Source: an uncultured Verrucomicrobiota bacterium (GTDB taxonomy: Bacteria; Verrucomicrobiota; Verrucomicrobiia; Opitutales; Seribacteraceae). From it: 64,000 nucleotides of DNA. The position numbers and the translations under genes were made by a program. The notes under the pieces are model-generated. The model was given only the letters and a program-made list of their open reading frames with translations, was not told the DNA's origin and did no database searches. The stretch is taken from the NCBI GenBank assembly GCA_902569115.1, contig CACFTI010000007.1, positions 18,277 through 82,276 on the forward strand, read 5' to 3'. This document shows, piece after piece, positions 35,160 to 43,383 of this stretch; the stretch's first letter is position 1, and the number at the start of each line of letters is the position of its first letter.

Positions 35160-36059
35160 ATGAATGAGCTAATATCCCGTAAAAATTTCCTTTTGCAAAG
35201 CAGTGTGGTCGCTACAGGACTGGTAGGGGGCATTCTTCCTACTTCAGTATCAGCCAAGCATCACATGCCCAAGCGTTTCACCCTAGGTTTATCTCAATAC
35301 TCCCTCCGGGCTATATTGCGTGATGGATCCCTCGATGCCCTTGATTTTCCGAAGTTCACGGTTGATCAATTTGGAATTAAGGCCATCGACTTATGGGAGG
35401 GCGGTCTGCCCAAGGATAAACTGGATGATTCCAAATATTTAGCGAGGATGCGAAAGAAGGCGGAACAAGCCGGTACGGACTTATTTTTACTTATGTCCGG
35501 TGCCTTGGATGCATCCAAAGAAAAACGGGAGGCTAGCTCGGCGAGGATCAGTAAGTCTTTCGATCGTGCTTCCCAGTTGGGAGCACCCCTGGTTAGAATC
35601 TTTCTCAAGGCACCCGGTACGGATTCCGGTGAGGGTCTGAAAGCAAGCGTGGAAGCTCTGAAGCCTCTTGCGGATGAGGCAGCCAAAAAGAATCTCATCA
35701 TCGCCATTGAGCCAGGTGCGTCCGAGTTAAGTCAGAAAGGTGCTTTCCTCGCCAAGGTGGCTACTAAGTTGAATCATCCGGGGCTCAAGCTGATGCCCGA
35801 CTTCGGAAAACTTAAGGGCAATGTCTATGAGGGGACAGAAGCCATGCTGCCCCATACCATCACTGTTTCCTGCAAGATGCATAGTTTCGACAAGGAGGGC
35901 AACCAACCCGACTTTGATTACCCCCGTCTGATGAAGATGATCAAACAATCCGATTATAAAGGAATTCTTGCCATTGAATGGGAGGGCAGTGCCCTCAAGC
36001 CGATACCCGGGGTCAAAGCTTCCAAAAAACTCATCGAAAGATCTCTTCAATCCTCCTGA
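35160..36059 (+). CDS. Exported sugar phosphate isomerase/epimerase-like TIM-barrel protein
   Basis: A 299-residue protein whose N-terminus (SRKNFLLQSSVVATGLVGGILP, then an SVSA cleavage-like site) is Tat-like but has RK in place of RR. The barrel begins KRFTLGLSQYSLRAIL and has the superfamily's ligand blocks NLIIAIEPGASE (near 180), LKLMPDFGKL (near 212), TITVSCKMHSFD (near 237) and GILAIEWEGSAL (near 268). These resemble xylose-isomerase-like enzymes. Exported members are frequent in PVC bacteria and their substrates are unknown. It is monocistronic, in the 1.2-kb stretch between the ABC-F start and ctaA. Confidence 0.85.
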   Translation: MNELISRKNFLLQSSVVATGLVGGILPTSVSAKHHMPKRFTLGLSQYSLRAILRDGSLDALDFPKFTVDQFGIKAIDLWEGGLPKDKLDDSKYLARMRKKAEQAGTDLFLLMSGALDASKEKREASSARISKSFDRASQLGAPLVRIFLKAPGTDSGEGLKASVEALKPLADEAAKKNLIIAIEPGASELSQKGAFLAKVATKLNHPGLKLMPDFGKLKGNVYEGTEAMLPHTITVSCKMHSFDKEGNQPDFDYPRLMKMIKQSDYKGILAIEWEGSALKPIPGVKASKKLIERSLQSS

Positions 36060-36247
36060 TCGGATGAAAATCCTTTCTCTTTGGCCTGTAATGTATTGCT
36101 AGGAAGATTTCTGCTTCTGGCTTACTCAACAAGTAAAAGCTAGGTTCAAGAAATCCTTGCTTCAGGGAAAAAAAGAGACTTTTCCCTTCAGTTTCCATGT
36201 CGTTAATTTTTTTGCCCCATGATCACTCGGGTGTACAATAAGTTAAG

Positions 36248-37183
36248 ATGAATCTCTTCCACAAAGTTGCCACCCTGACCTTTTGGGCCACCCTTTGCCT
36301 GGTGGTTGCCGGCGGACTGGTGAGGGCAACGGGGGCCGGTCTGGGATGTCCCGACTGGCCGACCTGCTGGGGCTGCTGGTTGCCTCCCACTGAGCTTTCG
36401 GACATTCCCTCCCAACTGGATGATTCCGGTAATGCCTACTATTTGGACAAGCTGGATCGTAAGCAATACCTCAGCAAGTTTGACTCCACAAAGATGTGGA
36501 TCGAATATATGAACCGGGTGCTTGGAGTACTGATTGGGATTTTCATTATCGCCACATTTATCTCCTCGTTTCCTCTCCGGAAGTCACAACCACGGTTGTT
36601 TTATGGTTCGCTTGTAGCCTTGCTGATGGTGATTTTCCAGGGCTGGCTGGGATCGATCGTGGTGGAAAGTGAATTGATGCCGGGAATGATCACCCTTCAT
36701 ATGTTGCTGGCCATGATCCTCTTGTCTTTACTGATCAGTTTACAGGCGTGGTCATCTCCTCTTCCCAAAGGTAGTATTCTGCCCGGAACTCGGATTTTAT
36801 ATGGTTTAGTTATTCTACAGGTTATCCTGGGTACACAGGTACGTGAGAAAGTGGATGAGTTTACCAAGGAGCCGGAAGGGATTGCACGGGAAAACTGGCT
36901 CGATCATGCCGGATGGGTGGATCACATTCATCGCCCACTCTCGTTACTGGTTCTTGGTCTTAGTGTCTGGATTTTCTGGACTGCCCGGAAAATGTCGAAA
37001 AAGGATTTACTTCCAACTTGGATTCTCGGATGCGTATTGGGACAAATTTTATTGGGAGTTGTGTTAGCCTATGCCGGGTTACCCCCGTGGTCCCAGACCG
37101 CCCATCTGGTCTTGGGTGCGGGTATGCTCTGCTTGGTTTATCGCGCAGGCTGGCACCCCGTCGATACCTTCCGGGATGGGTAA
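36248..37183 (+). CDS. ctaA: Heme A synthase (CtaA/Cox15 family)
   Basis: A 311-residue integral membrane protein with about eight helices. The family signature GGLVRATGAGLGCPDWPTCWG is in the first helix/loop (about 24-44). The predicted heme-ligand histidines are seen in MITLHMLLAMIL (near 158), DHIHRPLSLLVLG (near 226) and QTAHLVLGAGM (near 288). The first ligand position, usually E-x2-H, reads IEYMNRVLG here, so Asn stands where many enzymes have His. Heme A synthase oxidises the C8 methyl of heme O to give heme A for cytochrome aa3 oxidases. No ctaB or cox genes are nearby. The stop overlaps the following PfkB kinase gene by 8 bases. Confidence 0.92.
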   Translation: MNLFHKVATLTFWATLCLVVAGGLVRATGAGLGCPDWPTCWGCWLPPTELSDIPSQLDDSGNAYYLDKLDRKQYLSKFDSTKMWIEYMNRVLGVLIGIFIIATFISSFPLRKSQPRLFYGSLVALLMVIFQGWLGSIVVESELMPGMITLHMLLAMILLSLLISLQAWSSPLPKGSILPGTRILYGLVILQVILGTQVREKVDEFTKEPEGIARENWLDHAGWVDHIHRPLSLLVLGLSVWIFWTARKMSKKDLLPTWILGCVLGQILLGVVLAYAGLPPWSQTAHLVLGAGMLCLVYRAGWHPVDTFRDG

Positions 37184-38039
37184 GGGAATCGTTGCGATGG
37201 GGGATGGACTTTGGGATTTATTTCCCGACGGGCCACGGTTTGGCGGAGCCACCGCCAACTATGCCTGTCATGCTTCCATCCTTGGTGCTGATGTGCACAT
37301 GGTCAGCGGGGTGGGCAAAGATGAGCGTGGGGAGGCCCTTTTACAGGTTTATCAAAAACATGGAGTGAGTACCGATCTGGTTCAGGTATTCAAGGATTAT
37401 CCAACCGGGGTTGTGGATGTGGAACTTACCGAATCCGGACTGCCCACCTTTACGATTGGAGAAAATGCCGCCTGGGATCACTGGGCATGGAATCAAGAAA
37501 TCGAGGTAGCTGTAAGAAAAGCAGACGCCCTGTATTTTGGTACTCTTGGTCAACGCGGAGATTCTGCCCGTGCCGGGATTCGCCGGGCCTTGGAGATCGC
37601 AAGTGTGACTAAAATTCCCCGTATTCTTGATATCAATCTCCGGGCACCCTTTTATAATGACTCCCTGATCCGGGATTCGATTGCCCTTTGTTCAGTTCTT
37701 AAACTCAGCGATGAGGAACTCGAACGGGTTACCCAAGCCTGCGAATTGGATTCATCTCTCGAGGATACTGCTGCACTTGAGGAACTGAGGTCTAAATTTG
37801 AACTGGATCTTGTAGTGATGACCCGGGGCTCGGAAGGTGCCGTGCTCATTTATGCAGAGGGATTGGTGGAACAACCGGGCGAGCCGGCCACCGTAGTCGA
37901 CACCGTGGGGGCAGGGGATTCCTTTACCGCCTCCATGACACTAGGTTTACTTGAAGGAAAAGATTACCCTCAAATCATAAAAGATGCCTGCAGGGTAGCC
38001 GCTGGGGTCTGTTCGCATGCCGGTGCAGTGCCTCATTAA
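37176..38039 (+). CDS. PfkB-family carbohydrate kinase
   Basis: The internal ATG at 37176 gives 287 residues and a proper PfkB start (MGKGIVAMGDGLWDLFPDG). The track start lies 35 codons upstream within ctaA and yields non-family sequence. Features: FGGATANYACHASILGADVHMVSGVGKD (signature 1, near 20-47), DINLRAPFYNDS (near 160), MTRGSEGAVL and the ATP/anion-hole signature VDTVGAGDSFTASM near 245, with the catalytic Asp in GAGDS. The closest known functions are fructokinase-type; the substrate cannot be deduced. It overlaps ctaA by 8 bases, so translation is probably coupled, an odd pairing of heme and sugar genes. Confidence 0.9.
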   Translation: MGKGIVAMGDGLWDLFPDGPRFGGATANYACHASILGADVHMVSGVGKDERGEALLQVYQKHGVSTDLVQVFKDYPTGVVDVELTESGLPTFTIGENAAWDHWAWNQEIEVAVRKADALYFGTLGQRGDSARAGIRRALEIASVTKIPRILDINLRAPFYNDSLIRDSIALCSVLKLSDEELERVTQACELDSSLEDTAALEELRSKFELDLVVMTRGSEGAVLIYAEGLVEQPGEPATVVDTVGAGDSFTASMTLGLLEGKDYPQIIKDACRVAAGVCSHAGAVPH

Positions 38040-38098
38040 ATTGATTGATTTTTTGCCGGTTGATCAAAAACCTTCCTTAATCCAAAAGCTTTATATCT

Positions 38099-39007
38099 AT
38101 GAAAACAAACCGAAGAACTATTCTTAAGTCCGCAGCAACCACTGCTGTTGCCGGCACTTTGCTGACAGCTCCAAAAGCTGCCCATGCCCAGGCTCCTATG
38201 CGGGCCGCAAACCCTAAGTTTCGGATTAAAAACGGACGGATCAAACAATCCATCATGGGCTGGACCTTCAATCCTATGCCCACACCCGAACTGGCCAAAC
38301 TGTGTAAGGAAATCGGACTGGTGGCAATGGAAGGGATTTCACCCAAGCATTATCCAATGATCAAGGATCTCGGTCTGGACATTTCATTGGTTGGCAGTCA
38401 TGGGTTTAAGAAGGGACCGGTGGATCCGGCCAACCATGATGAGTGTGTTGAGAAATTAACGGAGGCCATCGAACTTTGTGCGAGTGCGGGGTACAAAAGA
38501 GCCATTACTTTCACGGGAATGAAAGCGGAGGGGATCGATGACGAAGAGGCGGAGCAGAATTGCATAACCTGCTGGAAAAAGGTGCTTCCACTTGCTGAGA
38601 AGAAAGGAATTACCCTGTGCCTGGAGCATTTAAATTCCCGGGATGACAGTCATCCGATGAAGGGACATCCCGGGTATTTTGGGGATGATGTCGACCATTG
38701 TGTGAAAATGATCGAGAAGGTTGGTTCAAGTTCCTTAAAATTACTTTTCGATGTCTATCATGTCCAGGTGATGAATGGAGATGTGATCCGCCGCATCAAC
38801 CAGTACAAGGATGTGATCGGGCATTATCATACGGCCGGTAATCCCGGACGGGCGGAACTGGATGATAAACAGGAAATCAATTATCCCGGAGTGATGAACG
38901 CCATCGTGGATACCGGATACGAGGGATATGTTGCCCAGGAATTCATCCCGACATGGGAAGATAAGGCTCTTGCCCTACGGCATGCCGCAGAAGTGTGCGA
39001 TGTCTAA
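38099..39007 (+). CDS. Exported sugar isomerase-like TIM-barrel protein (hydroxypyruvate isomerase family)
   Basis: A 302-residue protein with a full Tat signal (NRRTILKSAATTAVAGTLL, cleavage-like site AHAQA). The mature barrel has ligand blocks of hydroxypyruvate-isomerase-like enzymes: GITLCLEHLNSRDDSHPM (Glu, near 175), LKLLFDVYHVQVMNGDV (Asp/His, near 214), VIGHYHTAGNPGRAELDD (His, near 240) and YEGYVAQEFIPT (Glu, near 280). This is the classic metal-dependent set. Export by Tat fits a protein folded with its metal in the cytoplasm. The gene starts 59 bases after the PfkB kinase and ends 27 bases before a convergent acetylesterase gene, with a terminator between. Confidence 0.9.
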   Translation: MKTNRRTILKSAATTAVAGTLLTAPKAAHAQAPMRAANPKFRIKNGRIKQSIMGWTFNPMPTPELAKLCKEIGLVAMEGISPKHYPMIKDLGLDISLVGSHGFKKGPVDPANHDECVEKLTEAIELCASAGYKRAITFTGMKAEGIDDEEAEQNCITCWKKVLPLAEKKGITLCLEHLNSRDDSHPMKGHPGYFGDDVDHCVKMIEKVGSSSLKLLFDVYHVQVMNGDVIRRINQYKDVIGHYHTAGNPGRAELDDKQEINYPGVMNAIVDTGYEGYVAQEFIPTWEDKALALRHAAEVCDV

Positions 39008-39013
39008 CCTGTC

Positions 39014-39033
39014 CAGGCTAAAGCCTGTTTGCT
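39014..39033 (+). terminator. Intrinsic terminator after the exported isomerase
   Basis: CAGGCT-AA-AGCCTG forms a short GC-rich hairpin followed by TTTGCTTT, 6 bases after the stop of 38099-39007. On the other strand it abuts the end of the acetylesterase gene, so it may also act bidirectionally, though weakly. Confidence 0.55.
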
Positions 39034-40515
39034 TTACCAGTCGTCGGTGCGGAATGGACCGGCAGGTAGACCGTCGATGTTGTAAAGATTGGCGTCCGCT
39101 GGGTTCATGGTGAAGGCGTAGCGGGCAGCGACGGGTGTTTTCACATTTTTAGAACTTAGGACCACCTTATCACCCACAATCTTAGCATCCGCCCAGTGCC
39201 ATTTTTTATCAGCACCGGCGATGGAAAAGTGTTTCAGGTTTCCCTTATCCTGCTGCGTGGGATCAAGACCGACTTTTTTACCGACCATCAGTCCCTGCCC
39301 AACATTATTGAAGGTGACATGAATCTTATTTCCTTTGATTTCATGGCCTGAATAGAGCGGACCGGAAGCAACCATATGCTTTTTACCATAGGTCTGATTG
39401 AGTGCCCATTGAGCGAGGCGTCCACCCACATCCTGTTTATTCTTTGGATGGATATCATTGGGATTGTGAGCATCAGCCAAATCAATAATCACTGCCATAC
39501 CGGTATGTTTCAGATCGAGGGCTTGGGTTTGTGCTTCTCTTAATCTTGCCCATCCGTCCCCACCTTCGGGTCTGGATTCTTCCTTACTGGCATCCTTAAT
39601 ATCCATCACATTGGGTTTTCTGAAGTTGCACAACTGCACCCAGTAGAACCCAAGGTCAGGGTTTTGAAAGGCTTTTCTCCACCCTTTGACGAGAGCGTGT
39701 TTCTTCTGATAATAAGTGACTCCCTCATTACCATTGGATTCTCCCTGATACCAGATGGCTCCGCGCATGGCGTAGGGGGTAAGCGGGTGAACCATAGAAT
39801 TGTAAATGGCAGAGGGAGTACCTCCTCCAACTTTTGTGTCCTTGGTATAGGCAGCCACATTTTTGGCCTGTTCGGAAAGTTCAGGAACGGATTTAAAACC
39901 GTCGAGGGTGGTCCAGGGTTCGATTTTGGTGCCTCCCCAGTTGGATCCAATTAAACCAACCGGTACACCGAGGGAAAGATGAATGCGGCGACCAAAGTAA
40001 TAACCCGTGGCACTAAATTTGGCAACGGAGTCCGATGAGCAAACCTGCCAGGAACCCTTGCCTTCCCGTTGTGGTAAAGGGTGCACAGTATGACCCGGGA
40101 CATCAAAAAGTCTTATTTTCGAGTAGTTAGCCTTGGCGATTTCTTCCTGTGGGTTGGCACATTGGCGAACATGCCATTCCATGTTTGATTGACCTGAACA
40201 GATCCAGACCTCCCCGACCAACACATTCTCGAGTTTAATCTCGTTGTTTCCTTTTATCGTAAGCACGGAAGGCGAAGCGTTGGCTTTCAGTTTGTTGAGT
40301 TTGACCATCCATTCTCCATGTTTGCCGACTGTGGTCTCTTTCTTTTGTCCGGCAAAGGTGACGGTTACTTTTTCACCCGCATCCCCCCATCCCCAGATGG
40401 GTACCTGCATATCCCTTTGCAGAACCATGTGGGAATTGATAACTGCAGGAAGGCGTACGGCGTATGCACTGATGGAACAAGCAAGTGCGAGAAGAAAAAT
40501 AGACAATCTTTGCAT
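39034..40515 (-). CDS. Sialate O-acetylesterase-like carbohydrate esterase (SASA/DUF303), secreted
   Basis: The ATG at 40515 gives 493 residues with a signal peptide (MQRLSIFLLALACSISAYA); the longer track frame adds 25 unlikely codons. A small beta domain (about 20-95, HMVLQRDMQVPIWGWGDAGEKV) precedes the SGNH-type esterase core with the nucleophile in CSGQSNMEWH near 112, IWYQGESNG near 265, and the likely Asp/His pair in NDIHPKNKQDVG near 375. Such enzymes remove acetyl groups from sialic acids or xylan-like polysaccharides. It is the last gene of the minus-strand group beginning at 43887, and a paralogue lies at 48496-50184. Confidence 0.92.
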   Translation of the reverse strand: MQRLSIFLLALACSISAYAVRLPAVINSHMVLQRDMQVPIWGWGDAGEKVTVTFAGQKKETTVGKHGEWMVKLNKLKANASPSVLTIKGNNEIKLENVLVGEVWICSGQSNMEWHVRQCANPQEEIAKANYSKIRLFDVPGHTVHPLPQREGKGSWQVCSSDSVAKFSATGYYFGRRIHLSLGVPVGLIGSNWGGTKIEPWTTLDGFKSVPELSEQAKNVAAYTKDTKVGGGTPSAIYNSMVHPLTPYAMRGAIWYQGESNGNEGVTYYQKKHALVKGWRKAFQNPDLGFYWVQLCNFRKPNVMDIKDASKEESRPEGGDGWARLREAQTQALDLKHTGMAVIIDLADAHNPNDIHPKNKQDVGGRLAQWALNQTYGKKHMVASGPLYSGHEIKGNKIHVTFNNVGQGLMVGKKVGLDPTQQDKGNLKHFSIAGADKKWHWADAKIVGDKVVLSSKNVKTPVAARYAFTMNPADANLYNIDGLPAGPFRTDDW

Positions 40516-40622
40516 ATTAATAAAGGTGGGTTTGAGTTTATAAAAGGGTATCACCACCAAATGAACTGAGAAACCCCTGATCAATCTCAAAATAGAATCC
40601 TGAGAGAATAAAATTTAGGAAC

Positions 40623-42146
40623 TTAGCTCTTTTTTCCCTTTGAGTCTTTGCTTGCCACTTTTATTTGCAGGGGCTCGGGGGGAGTGTTCTTAAGCAGGCG
40701 ATTCAAAGTATAAACGATATAGTTATTGCTTAGCTTGTCTCCACTTGAGGAGGTAAGGTTTTGGACCGTAACCTCGTGAATGTGCCAGGCTTTGAGTTCT
40801 GCGAGTTCAACCTCTATCGTTTTAGCATCTTTGGATATATGAATTGCGGATATTTCCACTTTGGTTTCATCGGATCGCGGGGAACCGTAAGCTTCCCGGT
40901 ATTCATAAAAGTATCGGGAAAAGGGCCAGGTTTCCTTTTTCGCCCCAATCTCACGATTGACCGGTTTGGTAAAAGTAAACTTAAATCCCTTTTCCTGTAA
41001 TTCCATATTTTGGATTTCAAAGGGAGTTTTGCCATTCCAGGAAATTTGTTGGATGCCTTCTCCTCCGGCCCAGGTATGCTTAGTCTGACCCACAAAAAGA
41101 CTGCCGTCCGGCGCCCAGTCCATCCGGTTACATCCGCGACCCAGGGGAGATCCATCGAAGAAAGGAACGCATGCTCCCTGTAATTCTCCTCCAACTTTTT
41201 CAAGCATGACCCGCATGATCCGGGGGCGGTTCATTTCTCCAACGAGAAGTTGACCGGTGAATGGGCCCATTTTCGCCCGGGGAGTGATCGCGAGCACTTT
41301 GGTGGGCGAATTAGCCATGGTTCCGTGAGGGAAGACCACGCAGGCTCGGGACCGCATTTTGGCAAGTTTCTCGACCGGTGTGTCCACGGGTGTGCCCTCA
41401 AAACCCTCCTTCCAGGCAAGGCTGGCCGCGTGTCCATAGAAATGATCCTTCTGTACATGGAAAAGCTTGCTTGAGCCTACCCAGTCGCCCTGGTTGTCGG
41501 TGACAAATAAATTTCCATTTAGGTCGAACCCAAGTCCATTGGGTGTGCGGTGACCGTAGCTCCAGGGGATGGTTTTTCCCTCGGTGGTGAGCTTCATGAT
41601 ACATCCGCGGTAGGGGGCCGATGAATGCATCCGGCCGGGGCGTCCTCGCTCGTTGAAAGTTCCCCGTGTGATGGTGCGCACGCCGTCTCCTCTGGATCCT
41701 GTTCCCAAAGCGAAGAAGTAATTTCCCTGCTTGTCTCGAACGGGGGTGAAGTTGAATTCATGATAATTTCCCGACATTCCAAAATGATCAGTAATCACGG
41801 CAAAATCGTCTGCCTTGCCATCGCCGTCTGTATCCCGAACCCGGGTGAGTTCGGGACGTTGGGTCACGATAAGTTCAGAGTTGGAGAGGGCGATCACACC
41901 GAGGGGGTTATGCAGACCCTCCGCAAATAATTCCCATGATTCAGTTTTCAAATCCCGAAAAAAGATTTCTCCGCTGGGCAGGCAAACGACTAATTTTCCA
42001 TTCGGGAGAAAGGTTAGACCATCGATTTGAAAATTTTTATACTTGGTGGGCGGGGCAGGAATATTGGTTACCGAGTACTGGGGGGCCGTGGCTCCTGGCA
42101 TTGAGGTTGTCCAGAAGATGAAAATAAAGGTAAAAAAAGATTTCAT
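40623..42146 (-). CDS. Secreted propeller dehydrogenase-like protein (sorbosone dehydrogenase-like)
   Basis: A 507-residue protein with a signal peptide (MKSFFTFIFIFWTTSMPGATA). The propeller repeats (NFQIDGLTFLPNGKLVVCL; HNPLGVIALSNSELIVTQ; RTPNGLGFDLNGNLFVTDNQ; CNRMDWAPDGSLFVGQTKH) belong to the PVC putative dehydrogenase group. A C-terminal beta domain (about 385-490) follows. It has no CxxCH of its own. The heme domain is supplied by the immediately upstream gene 42146-43297, whose stop overlaps this start by one base (TAATG). The pair is thus a split version of the fused protein at 23581-25707. Periplasmic oxidation of a sugar is inferred. Confidence 0.88.
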   Translation of the reverse strand: MKSFFTFIFIFWTTSMPGATAPQYSVTNIPAPPTKYKNFQIDGLTFLPNGKLVVCLPSGEIFFRDLKTESWELFAEGLHNPLGVIALSNSELIVTQRPELTRVRDTDGDGKADDFAVITDHFGMSGNYHEFNFTPVRDKQGNYFFALGTGSRGDGVRTITRGTFNERGRPGRMHSSAPYRGCIMKLTTEGKTIPWSYGHRTPNGLGFDLNGNLFVTDNQGDWVGSSKLFHVQKDHFYGHAASLAWKEGFEGTPVDTPVEKLAKMRSRACVVFPHGTMANSPTKVLAITPRAKMGPFTGQLLVGEMNRPRIMRVMLEKVGGELQGACVPFFDGSPLGRGCNRMDWAPDGSLFVGQTKHTWAGGEGIQQISWNGKTPFEIQNMELQEKGFKFTFTKPVNREIGAKKETWPFSRYFYEYREAYGSPRSDETKVEISAIHISKDAKTIEVELAELKAWHIHEVTVQNLTSSSGDKLSNNYIVYTLNRLLKNTPPEPLQIKVASKDSKGKKS

Positions 42147-43297
42147 TAGTTGGTCTCCTCAACGGGTGTAATTAAGACGGAAAAATGGCTGGAATCTTTG
42201 GCGGAAAGTAGGAGTTTCCCATCCGGTTTACTTTTTCCCTGATCGCAATTTATCGAAGCAAATGCAGATGGAGTGAGTTGCAAAACGGCTTCAGTGGGAG
42301 GGGAAATGGTGAAAGTTCGCACGATTCCAGTTTTCTTATCATTCATACCAATGAGTTCAGTGATCGTATGTTCACCCAGTGAATACCTAAACTTTGGGTA
42401 GCCTTCGACGAGTTGGTATCCCAGGAATGAAGGTGTTTCTTTCAATCCTTTCAGGCGAATCGGAAAGTCGTCCGCCTGAGATGTGTCGTAAATGGGCTTT
42501 TGCATATTGGTTTTGGAGAGTTCATCAAACGATTCATCCTCGAGCAGGGTGGTTCGGGCACGATAGTACGGGGTGCCATTGAATTCCGCTACCGGTTTTC
42601 CATTGCTGGACCAATGGGCCTGATTGGATTTTATAAATCCCCCCTTCGTCCATACATAGCGTAAACGGCACTCGCCCGCATCCCAGCAAAAGTAATGATT
42701 TCCCGGTAAGGCCACCGCAAAAGCAGCCGGTGACGCTCCGGGCATGAAAGTACGGTAAATGACCGGCCTGGTTATCTCCGTGAGAGTATCATCGAAGGTG
42801 GGAGTAAAGGTACCGTTCTTCTTGCTGTATTTTTTATCGAATGGAAATTTTTTCAGCAGGGTTTGCGGAGTGAACACATCCTGAGATAATTCCCTGCGTG
42901 CTTTGGCGACTTCTTCTTTACTGACCAAATCCTCCTGATTACCCCAGGCATTGTTTACATAGCTGAGAATGTAAGCAAGTTTCTCGTCGTCGAATAACAG
43001 TTGGGGTGGCATCGCGGCGTAATATTTCTTGCCGTTTACTTGGATGGGGCCGGCCAATCCGCGAAGAGAAATAGCAATGGATCTGTCTGAGCCTTCCTTG
43101 AGCCAGTCACTTCCGGCAAGGGGCGGAATATTTCCTTTTTGTCCTTTGCCGTCGGCCATATGGCAGGCAACACAGGAGCCGGCTCCATTGTAGAGTTCTT
43201 TGCCTTTCCTGAGGATTTCGTCCCGAGATTCTGCGGACAGGCTGGAGCAAACTCCGGATAATAAAAGAAAGAGAAAAAAAGAAAGATGAGGATTCAT
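42146..43297 (-). CDS. Secreted c-type cytochrome with C-terminal beta domain
   Basis: The ATG at 43297 (track start is an upstream TTG) gives 383 residues: signal peptide (HLSFFLFLLLSGVCSSLSA), heme site GSCVACHMADGKGQKG near residue 45, AMPPQLLFDDEKLAYILSYV with a possible axial methionine, and ILSYVNNAWGNQED. The remaining about 240 residues are a beta-rich domain unlike the cytochrome (FMPGASPAAFAVALPGNHYFCWDAGECRLRYVWTKGG), with Trp/Cys-rich blades that resemble domains found beside PVC dehydrogenases. It overlaps the propeller gene by one base and probably forms a complex with it. The cytochrome part aligns by eye with the C-terminus of 23581-25707. Confidence 0.88.
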   Translation of the reverse strand: MNPHLSFFLFLLLSGVCSSLSAESRDEILRKGKELYNGAGSCVACHMADGKGQKGNIPPLAGSDWLKEGSDRSIAISLRGLAGPIQVNGKKYYAAMPPQLLFDDEKLAYILSYVNNAWGNQEDLVSKEEVAKARRELSQDVFTPQTLLKKFPFDKKYSKKNGTFTPTFDDTLTEITRPVIYRTFMPGASPAAFAVALPGNHYFCWDAGECRLRYVWTKGGFIKSNQAHWSSNGKPVAEFNGTPYYRARTTLLEDESFDELSKTNMQKPIYDTSQADDFPIRLKGLKETPSFLGYQLVEGYPKFRYSLGEHTITELIGMNDKKTGIVRTFTISPPTEAVLQLTPSAFASINCDQGKSKPDGKLLLSAKDSSHFSVLITPVEETN

Positions 43298-43383
43298 GGA
43301 AAGGTTCAAGGTTACTATCGCTTGCTATACATGTGTAAACCTTCATTCAAAACAAAAGTCCGGTAAAATGCAAAAAATTGAAT

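Noticed and set aside
37071-37175. 35-codon upstream extension of the PfkB kinase
   Set aside because: Reads ctaA coding DNA in another frame. The internal ATG at 37176 gives the canonical PfkB N-terminus.
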